DNA of 26,413 nucleotides from the NCBI GenBank assembly GCA_036262095.1, contig DATAJQ010000059.1, forward strand, positions 1-26,413. The letters run 5' to 3'. Both the position numbers and the translations under genes were made by a program. Source of the DNA: Terrimonas_A sp036262095 (GTDB lineage Bacteria; Bacteroidota; Bacteroidia; Chitinophagales; Chitinophagaceae). Below the pieces are notes generated by a model. The model searched no databases and was not told the DNA's origin. It saw only the letters and a list, made by a program, of their open reading frames with translations. Every line of letters begins with the position of its first letter. Position 1 is the stretch's first letter. Below are positions 14,014 to 21,976 of the stretch, piece after piece.

Positions 14014-15768
14014 TCAGGAGTTAAGGACCGGTGCCTTAGCTCCTGTCTTTTTTACCAAAGGATTCAGCAGTAATGTAAAGAATATCACGCCCAGCGCTCC
14101 TATCGGGTTCAGCCAGAGAAAACCCATCTTCAATACAGGTGTTTCCAGTTTTGTAAGAATAAAAACTACCAGCACCAGCAGTTCTGCCAGTACAGCTCCC
14201 CAAAACACTGCATTACCGTTTTTAATATTCTTAAAGAAGAAAGCCACCAGGAACACGCCCAGTATCACACCATAAAAAAGTGAGCCCAGGATATTCACGG
14301 CCTCGATAAGGCTATTGCCGATATTATAAGTAAACATTGCCACCACAATGCAGAATACGCCCCAGATCAGCGTATATTTTTTTGAAAGCCGGTATTCATC
14401 TTCACAGCTTTGCTGTGTTTTGGAAAAGCGCTTATGAAAATCGATCATGGTAGCAGATGCCAGCGAATTGATAGCGGCGGCAATGCTTCCCCAGGAAGCC
14501 AGAAAGATGATCGCGATCAGTAAGCCCACCAGACCGGCAGGAAGATAATCCAGCACAAAACGGAGAAAGATATAGTTTGTATCATTTCCATCCCCTCCCA
14601 CTTCTTTGGAATTGATCCAGGATTTTACTTTAGCGCGTAAACTATCAGATTGTTTATCCAGCGCCTTCAGTTCAGACGTTCTTATAGCAATCTCTTTTTC
14701 ATCCTTAGTATCCAGCGCATTGGTGAAATTGGTTACAGCAGATTGCTTTTGCACCGCAAGTTCTGCATAGCGGGTATTAGCGAGATTGAAAGAATCCTTC
14801 AAAGGGGATTGCTGGATCTTTTCCACCTGTTTTTCATTAAAGAACACGGGTGCCTTATTGAACTGGTAAAAAGTGAATACCATGGCCCCTACCAGCAGGA
14901 TCAGGAATTGCATAGGCACTTTCACAAACGCATTCATGATCAGCCCCATCTTGCTTTCCCTGTCTGATTTTGCAGTGAGATAGCGGCCAACCTGGCTCTG
15001 GTCCGTTCCGAAATAAGAAAGCACCAGGAAGAAGCCACCGATCAATCCGCTCAGCAGATTATAACGCCCGCTCCAATCGATCTTACCATCCGTGATGCCA
15101 CTGGAGATCACATTCAGTTTGCCCAATTTGCCGCTCACTTCGAGCGCATCGGTGAAGCCGACATTTTCCGGTAGCATCTTCACCACCATGTATGCAGCAA
15201 GGAACATCCCGGTGAAAATGATGATCAGTTGGAGTTTTTGTGTATGAGCCACCGCTTTTGCTCCACCAGTCATGGTATAAATGATCAGCAGGCCACCCAT
15301 AAAAAGGTTGGTCCAATAAATATTCCAATCCAGCAGGGAAGATAAAATGATAGAAGGTGCGAAAACGCTTATGCCTGTGGAAAGCCCGCGTTGTAAAAGA
15401 AAAAGGAAGGCGGTAAGTGTTCTTGTTTTGCCATCAAACCTGCCTTCGAGGTATTCATACGCTGTATATACTTTCAGTTTCCTGAAAATGGGAACAAAGA
15501 AAATACAGATCACCACAGTGGCTAATGGGATGCCGAAGTAGTATTGAACAAAGCCCATGCCTTCGGTGTAAGCCTGGCCAGGAGCGGAAATAAATGTTAC
15601 AGCGCTTGCCTGGGTGCTCATAATACTGAGCAGCACTATTCCCCAGGGCAGACTCCGGTTGCTAAGAAAATAGCCGTCCAGGTTGCGCGGAGTCCGGCTT
15701 TTTGATAAACCGTAAACAATAATGGCAAGCAGTGTGATGACCAGTACTATCCAATCAAGCTGGCTCAT
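14014..15768 (-). CDS. Sodium:solute symporter (SSS family)
   Basis: Inner-membrane sodium-coupled transporter, 584 residues from the ATG at 15768 (MSQLDWIVLV). The family core is clear: NRSLPWGIVLLSIMSTQAS in the broken first helix, the GGAKAV motif after TM4, and SYFGTDQSQVGRYL, the SSS signature. A hydrophilic insertion of about 95 residues (303-398), rich in charged and helical sequence, separates two membrane helices and may form a coiled coil. Substrate cannot be read from sequence; related proteins carry sugars, sialic acid, amino acids or vitamins. The ATG overlaps the stop of the 41-residue ORF upstream (ATGA), so translation is probably coupled. A longer frame reaching 15849 would overlap that small gene in another frame and is rejected. 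The operon begins with a secreted PIG-L deacetylase. Confidence 0.92.
   Translation of the reverse strand: MSQLDWIVLVITLLAIIVYGLSKSRTPRNLDGYFLSNRSLPWGIVLLSIMSTQASAVTFISAPGQAYTEGMGFVQYYFGIPLATVVICIFFVPIFRKLKVYTAYEYLEGRFDGKTRTLTAFLFLLQRGLSTGISVFAPSIILSSLLDWNIYWTNLFMGGLLIIYTMTGGAKAVAHTQKLQLIIIFTGMFLAAYMVVKMLPENVGFTDALEVSGKLGKLNVISSGITDGKIDWSGRYNLLSGLIGGFFLVLSYFGTDQSQVGRYLTAKSDRESKMGLIMNAFVKVPMQFLILLVGAMVFTFYQFNKAPVFFNEKQVEKIQQSPLKDSFNLANTRYAELAVQKQSAVTNFTNALDTKDEKEIAIRTSELKALDKQSDSLRAKVKSWINSKEVGGDGNDTNYIFLRFVLDYLPAGLVGLLIAIIFLASWGSIAAAINSLASATMIDFHKRFSKTQQSCEDEYRLSKKYTLIWGVFCIVVAMFTYNIGNSLIEAVNILGSLFYGVILGVFLVAFFFKNIKNGNAVFWGAVLAELLVLVVFILTKLETPVLKMGFLWLNPIGALGVIFFTLLLNPLVKKTGAKAPVLNS
14015..14053 (+). 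terminator. Rho-independent terminator of the DUF2911 gene, inside the end of the symporter gene
   Basis: Arms CAGGAGTTAAGG (14015-14026) and CCTTAGCTCCTG (14034-14045) pair over 12 bp with one G-U wobble around a 7-base loop, followed by TCTTTTTT. It ends plus-strand transcription 20 bases past the DUF2911 stop, and the same bases encode the C-terminus of the minus-strand symporter. Confidence 0.82.
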
Positions 15769-15890
15769 GCAAATCGTTTGGTGAACAAAGTGAATAAAAG
15801 GATCAGGACAACAAGAAACACCAGCACCAGCAGATACCAGTAACTCCATTTCTTAAATAATGGCGGTCTTTCGTCGTTTGGTTTCTCCAT
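15765..15890 (-). CDS. 41-residue single-span membrane protein, coupled to the symporter
   Basis: Small ORF of 41 codons plus stop. The N-terminus is polar and charged (MEKPNDERPPLFKKWSYWY), followed by one strongly hydrophobic helix (about residues 18-36) and a basic tail (TKRFA), giving a probable single transmembrane span with the N-terminus inside or out unresolved. Its stop overlaps the symporter start as ATGA, and it begins two bases after the stop of the 58-residue ORF. This tight packing is the main evidence that it is a real gene. Small membrane proteins next to SSS transporters have precedents (YjcH with ActP, YhdT with PanF), so an accessory subunit role is a reasonable inference. 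Confidence 0.8.
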   Translation of the reverse strand: MEKPNDERPPLFKKWSYWYLLVLVFLVVLILLFTLFTKRFA

Positions 15891-15892
15891 GG

Positions 15893-16069
15893 TTATCTTC
15901 TTGTTGAACGAAGGAGGCCGGTAAACACGATCAGCAGACCCAGCACCAACCCGATCATCAATCCTATCCTTATCCGTTTAATAAAAAATCCCAGTAATAA
16001 ACCCAACACAATGGCAAAAATAAAAGCCATTTCTCCCCTTCTTGCATCCGGTTTCTTTTCAGTTGCCAT
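15893..16069 (-). CDS. 58-residue two-span membrane protein
   Basis: Small ORF of 58 codons plus stop. A charged N-terminus (MATEKKPDARRGEM) is followed by a hydrophobic helix at about 15-30, a basic turn KRIRI (31-35) and a second hydrophobic helix at about 36-52, ending in a basic tail (RSTRR). This is a helical hairpin with glycine-rich faces (GLLLGFF, GLVLGLL). It starts 11 bases after the PIG-L stop and ends 2 bases before the next ATG, so it is inside the operon. I do not recognise a named family. Being a symporter accessory or assembly factor is inference from position. Confidence 0.75.
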   Translation of the reverse strand: MATEKKPDARRGEMAFIFAIVLGLLLGFFIKRIRIGLMIGLVLGLLIVFTGLLRSTRR

Positions 16070-16080
16070 GTTATTTATTT

Positions 16081-18555
16081 TCAGAAAGCCTTCTTTTTAT
16101 TCAATGCAATAATATTTGCCAGTAGCCTGTAAGCTCCTGGCACACCTGCTGGCAGCTCCCTGAAAAAGACAAGACCGGTGTAGGTAAAATACCCCTTCCC
16201 GTATTTAGCGATCAGCAAACTTCCGGCATCTGCGGCTTCTCCGGGATCATGCATTGTTAAAATAGTTTCAAAATTTTTGTCCCAGTCTGCCCCATGGTAA
16301 ATACTGCGCTCCTGGATCCATCCTTTAAAATCGTCCTGGGTGATCTTATTAGGGAAATTCAATACCGGATGTTCGGGCTTCAGGAAACTCACTTCTGCTT
16401 TCTCATCCGTGACCCTGGTACGGGAAATATTAAAGGGATAAGGCCCGATCCTGGCCTTTACCGGCCCGATATTGCTGCTGGTATTGTACTGAACGATGAG
16501 ATTGCCTCCATCCTGCACATATTTCATCAGCTTATCGTAATGAGCATTCATCCATTCATTGGTATTATAAGCTCTTACACCAGTAATTATAGCATCATAT
16601 TGCTGCAGGTTGTTGCGGGCAAGTTCTTTATCACCCAGTAACACCACTTCATATCCCATTTGCTCCAGGCTGGCCGGCACTTTATCGCCAGCACCGGTGA
16701 TATACCCGATCCGTTTGTTATAAGTTTTCAGATCAACAAAGCTGGTTTGCAGTACCGAAGTTTTATAATAAGCTATGTACGGTATATGATCATAATGAAT
16801 GCTGCGCAAACCCTGGTTGAATATTTCTTTTCCGTTTTGCAGGTAAATATCACGGTAAGGATGGCGGATGGTATCCTGAATCCGGGCTTCGTAACTTACT
16901 ATTTTGTCCTTTCCGATAGAGGGCAGCGGCATTTTAAGCAAAGGAGAACTGGAGTTTCCTTCGAGCTGTAATGAAGCATTAGTGGCTGTAAAGTCTTTGT
17001 TGGCTTTTAAGGTAACAGTAAAAGGAGGAGATTCTTTTGTTGTTCTGATCACGGTAGCCGGATCAACCGATACCAGTACAGGAGGCACTACCACCAGCGG
17101 TTCGTACAATTCTCCTTTTACAGGGTCAGTGAATTTGTATTTCACTGGCCGTTCAAAGCTAAAAAGCTGATCCATTATCTTCAATTGCACCTGCATAATA
17201 TAAGATGGCTCCACATCAGGCCGGCCGATCAGCAGTTGGTCGCTGACATTAAAATAGCCTTCTTCCATTTTTTTGGCCAGCCAGTACGGCTGTGTCAATG
17301 GCTTGGAAGCAGGCACATAAAAGTTTTTCGTAAAACTGATATTCCGGTTCTTTGGCAATGATTGTGAAAAGCTGGAATCAAACCGGTCAATGTGTACATC
17401 CTGCAGCACTGCATTTATTCCCTGGCGGTTGTTGAAATTGAAACTGACCTTTACAGAATCAGTTTGCACTGCAAATTGTTCCGTGGTAGTAGCTTCCAGA
17501 AAAAGGCCACCACATTGCGCGATCAGCTCTTGTGTTTCTTTCAGCTTTTGTGTTTTCCAGTAACCATCCTCAAGTCTGTTGATGGCCTGGTACAGTTTTA
17601 CCAGGGCAGGCACTGATCTCTGAGGATAAAGCAGATCAAAATTGCGGGTAATGGAATCGATAGCAGCAGTGATCTTTTCTCCTCCCGGCACTCTTTTCCA
17701 GGTAAGATCTATATCATCCATTATATCGTTTACGGGCGCTTTACCTCCTGTGGTTTTAAAGCTTTCAAACGACTCTCCTCTTGAAGCCGGCACACCAAAG
17801 CCCTGGCTTTTATGCTGGCTGCGGCTTTCAGCAGCGATCTCCCCATAGCTTTTACCCAGCAAAGGATTATATCCTCCCACATCCAGTTTCAATTGATCGC
17901 TGGTAATGGTATTATTTCCACCGAAATTGAAGCTGTTGAATAAAATACGGCGGGCTTGCCAGGGTTTTACATATTTCAGTTGCTCAGGAAAGCGTGATGG
18001 ATCTGCGGCGGCAGAAAAAGCTTCATTGGCGAGAATAGCGGAAGCGGTATGATGGCCATGTCCTCCTTCACCGGTAGTGGGGAAACGAGTGATAAGCACA
18101 TCGGGCTGGAATTTCCGGATCACCCAAACCACATCGCTCAGTATTTTTTCCTTGTCCCATTTGGTAAATGTTTCTTCAGGGTTTTTGGAGTAGCCAAAAT
18201 CGTAGGCGCGGGTGAAAAATTGTTCGCCGCCATCCACGCGGCGTGCGGCCAGTAGTTCCTGTGTCCGGATCAGCCCCAGTTCAATACCCTGTTCATCACC
18301 AATGAGGTTTTGCCCACCGTCTCCTCTTGTCATGGAGAGATAGCCGGTGCGGTAGAGGCGGTCTTTTGAAAGAAAAGTGATGAGGCGAGTATTTTCATCA
18401 TCGGGGTGTGCGGCGATATAGAGTACAGAGCCGAGTGTATTGAGTTTACGAAGTGCCTGATACATTTCTGCGGATGTCCAGGATGGGTAAGCTTGGGCAT
18501 GGGAGGTTGCGGCAAGCAGGGGGAGAGCGATAATCAGTGCCAGTATTTTTTTCAT
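16081..18555 (-). CDS. Secreted PIG-L/LmbE-family deacetylase with C-terminal glutamine amidotransferase-like region
   Basis: Exported protein of 824 residues. A signal peptide covers 1-20 (MKKILALIIALPLLAATSHA). The PIG-L zinc hydrolase domain spans about 35-270, with the metal-binding motif AHPDDE (His50, Asp52, Asp53) and the second histidine motif GHGHH (166-169); these enzymes remove N-acetyl groups from sugar-linked substrates. A long beta-rich middle region follows. Residues near 640-730 (YDAIITGVRAYNTNEWM, then GGNLIVQYNTSS) look like a class I glutamine amidotransferase or ThuA-type fold, probably a binding domain since no catalytic triad is evident. It is the first gene of a four-gene operon ending in a sodium symporter, which suggests extracytoplasmic deacetylation of a compound that is then imported, though the substrate is unknown. 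Confidence 0.9.
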   Translation of the reverse strand: MKKILALIIALPLLAATSHAQAYPSWTSAEMYQALRKLNTLGSVLYIAAHPDDENTRLITFLSKDRLYRTGYLSMTRGDGGQNLIGDEQGIELGLIRTQELLAARRVDGGEQFFTRAYDFGYSKNPEETFTKWDKEKILSDVVWVIRKFQPDVLITRFPTTGEGGHGHHTASAILANEAFSAAADPSRFPEQLKYVKPWQARRILFNSFNFGGNNTITSDQLKLDVGGYNPLLGKSYGEIAAESRSQHKSQGFGVPASRGESFESFKTTGGKAPVNDIMDDIDLTWKRVPGGEKITAAIDSITRNFDLLYPQRSVPALVKLYQAINRLEDGYWKTQKLKETQELIAQCGGLFLEATTTEQFAVQTDSVKVSFNFNNRQGINAVLQDVHIDRFDSSFSQSLPKNRNISFTKNFYVPASKPLTQPYWLAKKMEEGYFNVSDQLLIGRPDVEPSYIMQVQLKIMDQLFSFERPVKYKFTDPVKGELYEPLVVVPPVLVSVDPATVIRTTKESPPFTVTLKANKDFTATNASLQLEGNSSSPLLKMPLPSIGKDKIVSYEARIQDTIRHPYRDIYLQNGKEIFNQGLRSIHYDHIPYIAYYKTSVLQTSFVDLKTYNKRIGYITGAGDKVPASLEQMGYEVVLLGDKELARNNLQQYDAIITGVRAYNTNEWMNAHYDKLMKYVQDGGNLIVQYNTSSNIGPVKARIGPYPFNISRTRVTDEKAEVSFLKPEHPVLNFPNKITQDDFKGWIQERSIYHGADWDKNFETILTMHDPGEAADAGSLLIAKYGKGYFTYTGLVFFRELPAGVPGAYRLLANIIALNKKKAF

Positions 18556-18559
18556 CTGG

Positions 18560-18567
18560 TAAAAATA
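18560..18567 (-). promoter_or_regulatory. Candidate -7 box for the PIG-L operon
   Basis: The minus strand reads TATTTTTA, one mismatch from TAnnTTTG, ending four bases before the ATG at 18555. A second near match, TATATTCG, lies at 18573-18580. The rest of the 294-base divergent gap to the next gene holds a C-rich patch (18608-18640) and no recognised feature. Confidence 0.33.
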
Positions 18568-18849
18568 TTCAGCGAATATAGCTCTTTGAAGCGGGAGTCT
18601 GAAGTCTCCCTGCGGGACCCTCCCTCCCCCGCCTCCAGCCTACCATTTTGCATGTTGTTTTACTTTCGGGTAATACAATATCTTGCACACCGAAGCCCCT
18701 ATGCCCGCGGCAACAACTAATAGCTGTAGCTAATCCAACCCGCATGATTTTTCAATCATACAAAAACACCGATTAATCAGAAATCAAATATCTTTTGTCC
18801 CGAAACCAAAACCTTGGGGAAAAAACAGAAAATAAAGAGAAAAAAACAT

Positions 18850-20565
18850 ATGAGAACTCTACTATCACTCTTCTTTGCAGCCTGCTTAGTAGTTTCCTGT
18901 CAAACGACCAATAAAACTACCCGGCTCCCTTTCGATGCCTATAATTATTCCGTTACTAAAAGAACGGAAACCAGTAATGGCGCTGTAGTATCAGCCCATC
19001 CTCTTGCCAGCAAAGCCGGCCTTGAAATATTAAAACAAGGCGGTAATGCTGTAGATGCAGCTATTGCAGTACAACTCGCCCTTGCCGTTGTGTACCCACA
19101 GGCAGGCAATCTTGGTGGCGGTGGCTTTATGGTAGCCCGGTTATCAGACGGACAACTGATAACATTGGATTACCGCGAAACAGCTCCTAAAAATGCACAC
19201 CGCGATATGTATATTGATTCTGCCGGCAATGCCAGAACAGATAAAAGCCAGGATGGCCATTTATCAAGCGGCGTACCCGGAACTGTAGCCGGTTTGTTTG
19301 AAGCAGCAGCCTATGCCAAACTTCCCTTTGAAAAACTGATCACTCCCGCTATCCTTCTTGCTGAAAAAGGATTTAAAATAACAGCAAAAGAAGCGGCAGG
19401 ACTCAACCGCCTGCAGGATGATCTGAAAAAATATAATACAAAAATGCCTGTTTTTGTAAAACACATCCCCTGGAAAGAAGGCGATATACTGATACAAAAA
19501 GACCTTGCCAATACACTGAAACGCATCCGCGACAATGGCGCTGCCGGTTTTTATGAGGGCCGTACAGCCAGCCTGATCGTAAAAGAAATGCAACGCGGCC
19601 ATGGTATCATTACGTATGAAGACCTGAAGAATTATAAGGCCAGGAAGAGAGAACCGCATGTATTCGATTATAAAGGATATAAAATTGTAGGCATGCCCAT
19701 GCCCAGCAGCGGTGGCTTACTGGTGCACCAGATGATGAAAATGATTGAAAACAGAAATATCGCATCTATGGGCTTTCAATCGCCGCAAGCCGTGCAACTG
19801 ATGGTAGAAGCAGAACGCAGAGCTTATGCCGATCGTGCAAAATTCATGGGTGATGCAGATTTTTATAAAATACCGGTAGCTCAACTCACCTCCGATAAAT
19901 ACCTGCAGGATAGAATGAAAGATTATTCCCCTGATAAAGCCGGAGTAAGCACAGCTATTTCACCAGGAACGATCCCAGGGTATGAAAGCCCGGAAACCAC
20001 TCACCTGAGCATACTGGATAAAGATGGCAATGCAGTAGCCGTAACCACCACACTTAACAACTCATACGGCAGCCGCACTGTAGTGGGTGATGCAGGTTTT
20101 TTCATGAACGATGAAATGGATGATTTCAGCATCAAGCCAGGAGTACCCAATATGTATGGAGCTATTGGCGGTGAAGCCAATGCCATTGCTCCCGGAAAAA
20201 GAATGCTCAGCTCCATGACGCCGACTATCGTATTAAAGAACGATCAACCCTTTATGGTATTAGGCACACCTGGTGGTACCACCATTCCCACTTCCGTATT
20301 CCAGACCCTCGTCAATGTGATTGAGTTTGGATTGAACACCACAGATGCTGTTGACAAACCCAAATTCCATCATCAATGGTTACCCGATGAAGTCAGCATC
20401 GAAAAAGGATTTCCTGAGCCCACTGCAGAAGCATTAAGAAAAATGGGGTACAAACTAAAGTCCATCGGGGCTATTGGAAGAACGGAAGTGATCAGGGTAT
20501 TGCCGGGAGGCAAACTGGAGGCAGTGGCAGACAGACGGGGGGATGATTCCGCGGAGGGGTTCTGA
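18850..20565 (+). CDS. ggt: Gamma-glutamyltransferase, lipoprotein form
   Basis: N-terminal nucleophile hydrolase that cleaves the gamma-glutamyl bond of glutathione and related peptides in the periplasm, 571 residues. The large subunit has GAVVSAHPLASKAGLEIL, QGGNAVDAAIA and GNLGGGGFMV. Autoprocessing should occur before Thr383 in PETTHLSILDKDGNAV, the catalytic threonine; the small subunit then carries SYGSRTVV, NDEMDDFS, SSMTPTIV and LGTPGGTTIPT. The start at ATG 18850 is chosen over an upstream TTG at 18814 because it places a lipoprotein signal at the N-terminus (MRTLLSLFFAACLVVSC, lipobox VVSC, Cys17). E. coli GGT is soluble, so lipid anchoring is a difference. A TATCTTTTG sequence at 18789-18797 resembles a -7 box with one extra T. 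Confidence 0.95.
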   Translation: MRTLLSLFFAACLVVSCQTTNKTTRLPFDAYNYSVTKRTETSNGAVVSAHPLASKAGLEILKQGGNAVDAAIAVQLALAVVYPQAGNLGGGGFMVARLSDGQLITLDYRETAPKNAHRDMYIDSAGNARTDKSQDGHLSSGVPGTVAGLFEAAAYAKLPFEKLITPAILLAEKGFKITAKEAAGLNRLQDDLKKYNTKMPVFVKHIPWKEGDILIQKDLANTLKRIRDNGAAGFYEGRTASLIVKEMQRGHGIITYEDLKNYKARKREPHVFDYKGYKIVGMPMPSSGGLLVHQMMKMIENRNIASMGFQSPQAVQLMVEAERRAYADRAKFMGDADFYKIPVAQLTSDKYLQDRMKDYSPDKAGVSTAISPGTIPGYESPETTHLSILDKDGNAVAVTTTLNNSYGSRTVVGDAGFFMNDEMDDFSIKPGVPNMYGAIGGEANAIAPGKRMLSSMTPTIVLKNDQPFMVLGTPGGTTIPTSVFQTLVNVIEFGLNTTDAVDKPKFHHQWLPDEVSIEKGFPEPTAEALRKMGYKLKSIGAIGRTEVIRVLPGGKLEAVADRRGDDSAEGF

Positions 20566-20568
20566 GTT

Positions 20569-20603
20569 GAGCCGTGAGTCGATAGTCGGCAGTCGATAGT
20601 CCT
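20569..20603. repeat. Degenerate heptamer tandem repeat, five units
   Basis: Five consecutive 7-base units follow the pattern nAGTCGn, with changes in the first and last copies, starting three bases after the GGT stop codon. Two exact 11-base copies of AGTCGATAGTC are embedded (20577-20587 and 20591-20601). Confidence 0.8.
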
Positions 20604-20621
20604 GATATTAGAGATTGTATT

Positions 20622-20629
20622 TAGTTTTG
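20622..20629 (+). promoter_or_regulatory. -7 box for the DUF1572 gene
   Basis: TAGTTTTG is an exact TAnnTTTG match 17 bases before the ATG at 20647. Confidence 0.47.
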
Positions 20630-20646
20630 TGATGTAAAAAGAAACC

Positions 20647-21198
20647 ATGAACTCCATAGGCAAAGAATATCTCAGTACAGCCATCAGAAGGTTCAGGCAA
20701 TATAAAGAGCTTGGAGATAAGACTTTTGCTCAGTTGAATGATGCAGACTTTCATTATCATACAGGCAATGAATCCAATAGCATTGCAGTGATCATTCAGC
20801 ATTTGTCAGGTAATATGCTGAGCCGATGGACCAATTTCTTAACGGAAGATGGTGAAAAAACCTGGAGACAACGGGATGAGGAATTCAATAACCATATATC
20901 ATATTCAAAGCAACAGTTGATAGATATCTGGGAAAAAGGCTGGGATTGCTTACTGGATACACTTGGATCATTAAAAGAAGATGATCTTCTGAAAACGATC
21001 TATATCCGAAAGGAAGCTTTATCAGTAATAGATGCGATCAACAGGCAATTGGCGCATTATCCTTATCATGTAGGACAGATCGTCTACATTGGAAGAATGA
21101 TAAGGAAAGAAACATGGAAAAGCCTGTCTATTCCCCCTGGCCAGTCTGACCAGTATAATCAGGGCAACGGCATTAAAGACCCTTCAAAGAAATTTTAG
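20647..21198 (+). CDS. DUF1572 / DinB-superfamily protein
   Basis: Cytoplasmic four-helix-bundle protein of 183 residues in the DinB/YfiT-like superfamily, DUF1572 branch. The metal-binding histidines are placed as expected: His52 in VIIQHLSGNM and His137 and His141 in LAHYPYHVGQIVYIG. The arrangement TGNESNSIAVIIQHLSGNM, then SRWTNFLTEDGE is typical of the branch. Some DinB-superfamily members are thiol transferases using mycothiol or bacillithiol; whether this one is an enzyme is unknown. It follows gamma-glutamyltransferase and precedes a methionine sulfoxide reductase, so a thiol or redox link is possible, but it has its own promoter-like box. Confidence 0.88.
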   Translation: MNSIGKEYLSTAIRRFRQYKELGDKTFAQLNDADFHYHTGNESNSIAVIIQHLSGNMLSRWTNFLTEDGEKTWRQRDEEFNNHISYSKQQLIDIWEKGWDCLLDTLGSLKEDDLLKTIYIRKEALSVIDAINRQLAHYPYHVGQIVYIGRMIRKETWKSLSIPPGQSDQYNQGNGIKDPSKKF

Positions 21199-21211
21199 CA
21201 CGCCATATTCG

Positions 21212-21219
21212 TATCTTTA
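21212..21219 (+). promoter_or_regulatory. Candidate -7 box for msrC
   Basis: TATCTTTA, one mismatch from TAnnTTTG, ends four bases before the ATG at 21224. Confidence 0.35.
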
Positions 21220-21223
21220 CAGT

Positions 21224-21697
21224 ATGGCAGAAGATTTATCCATCCACACAGGCACCAAAGAAGAACAATATCAATCCCTGATTCCCCAGATCAAGGGTTT
21301 GCTGGAAGGCGAACCGGATTTAGTAGCTAACCTGGCTAATACAGTAGCTGCATTGAAAGAACAATTCGGCTGGTTATGGGTAGGGTTTTATTTAGTGAAA
21401 CAGGGTGAATTAGTATTGGCCCCCTTCCAGGGACCAGTGGCCTGTACGCGCATCAGCAAAGGCCGTGGTGTATGTGGTACCAGTTGGGCTCAGGCTAAAA
21501 CACTCATCGTTCCCGATGTAGAAAAATTCCCCGGTCATATTGCCTGCAGCAGCCATTCCCGCTCAGAGATAGTAATACCCGTGATCCGCAATGGTGAAGT
21601 GATCGGCGTACTGGATGTCGATAGTGTGGAAACGGATCAGTTTGACGAAACGGATCAGCGCTACCTCGAAGAGATCGTTGATTTTATTTCCTTTTGA
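21224..21697 (+). CDS. msrC: Free methionine-(R)-sulfoxide reductase, GAF fold
   Basis: Cytoplasmic GAF-domain enzyme (157 residues) that reduces free L-methionine-(R)-sulfoxide to methionine with thioredoxin. The three cysteines that define the enzyme are present at Cys74 (GPVACTRI), Cys84 (GVCGTSW) and Cys108 (HIACSSHSRSEIVIP). Their spacing of 10 and 24 residues equals that of E. coli C84, C94 and C118, and separates it from signalling GAF domains. The end (GVLDVDSVETDQFDETDQRY) is also typical. Acylphosphatase follows after three bases, so these two are almost surely one operon. Confidence 0.95.
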   Translation: MAEDLSIHTGTKEEQYQSLIPQIKGLLEGEPDLVANLANTVAALKEQFGWLWVGFYLVKQGELVLAPFQGPVACTRISKGRGVCGTSWAQAKTLIVPDVEKFPGHIACSSHSRSEIVIPVIRNGEVIGVLDVDSVETDQFDETDQRYLEEIVDFISF

Positions 21698-21700
21698 TAT

Positions 21701-21973
21701 ATGCCCGAAACCATTTCCATACTGGTAAAAGGAAAAGTACAGGGAGTTTTTTTCCGGCAATCGACCAAAGAAAAAGCAACAGAACTCGGACTTACCGGTG
21801 AGGTAAAAAACAAGGATGATGGTTCAGTATCCATTATCGCTACCGGTCTGCCTGACCAATTGGATGCCCTGGCCCAATGGTGCCAGGAAGGTCCTGCCAG
21901 AGCAAAAGTCATCAGCGTGCACGTGGAAAACCTTCCCTTGCAGGAATTCAGGGGTTTCGATATTGTACGATAA
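21701..21973 (+). CDS. acyP: Acylphosphatase
   Basis: Small cytoplasmic enzyme (90 residues) that hydrolyses carboxyl-phosphate bonds such as acetyl phosphate or carbamoyl phosphate. The signature GKVQGVFFRQ contains the catalytic Arg19, and the second signature GLTGEVKNKDDGSV contains the catalytic Asn37. Length and ferredoxin-like strand pattern are normal. It starts three bases after the msrC stop codon and ends three bases before the convergent threonine dehydrogenase stop. Confidence 0.95.
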   Translation: MPETISILVKGKVQGVFFRQSTKEKATELGLTGEVKNKDDGSVSIIATGLPDQLDALAQWCQEGPARAKVISVHVENLPLQEFRGFDIVR

Positions 21974-21976
21974 TCC

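Noticed and set aside
15769..15849. 27-residue N-terminal extension of the symporter
   Set aside because: It overlaps the 41-residue gene in another frame and is not membrane-like; the ATGA-coupled ATG at 15768 is the better start.
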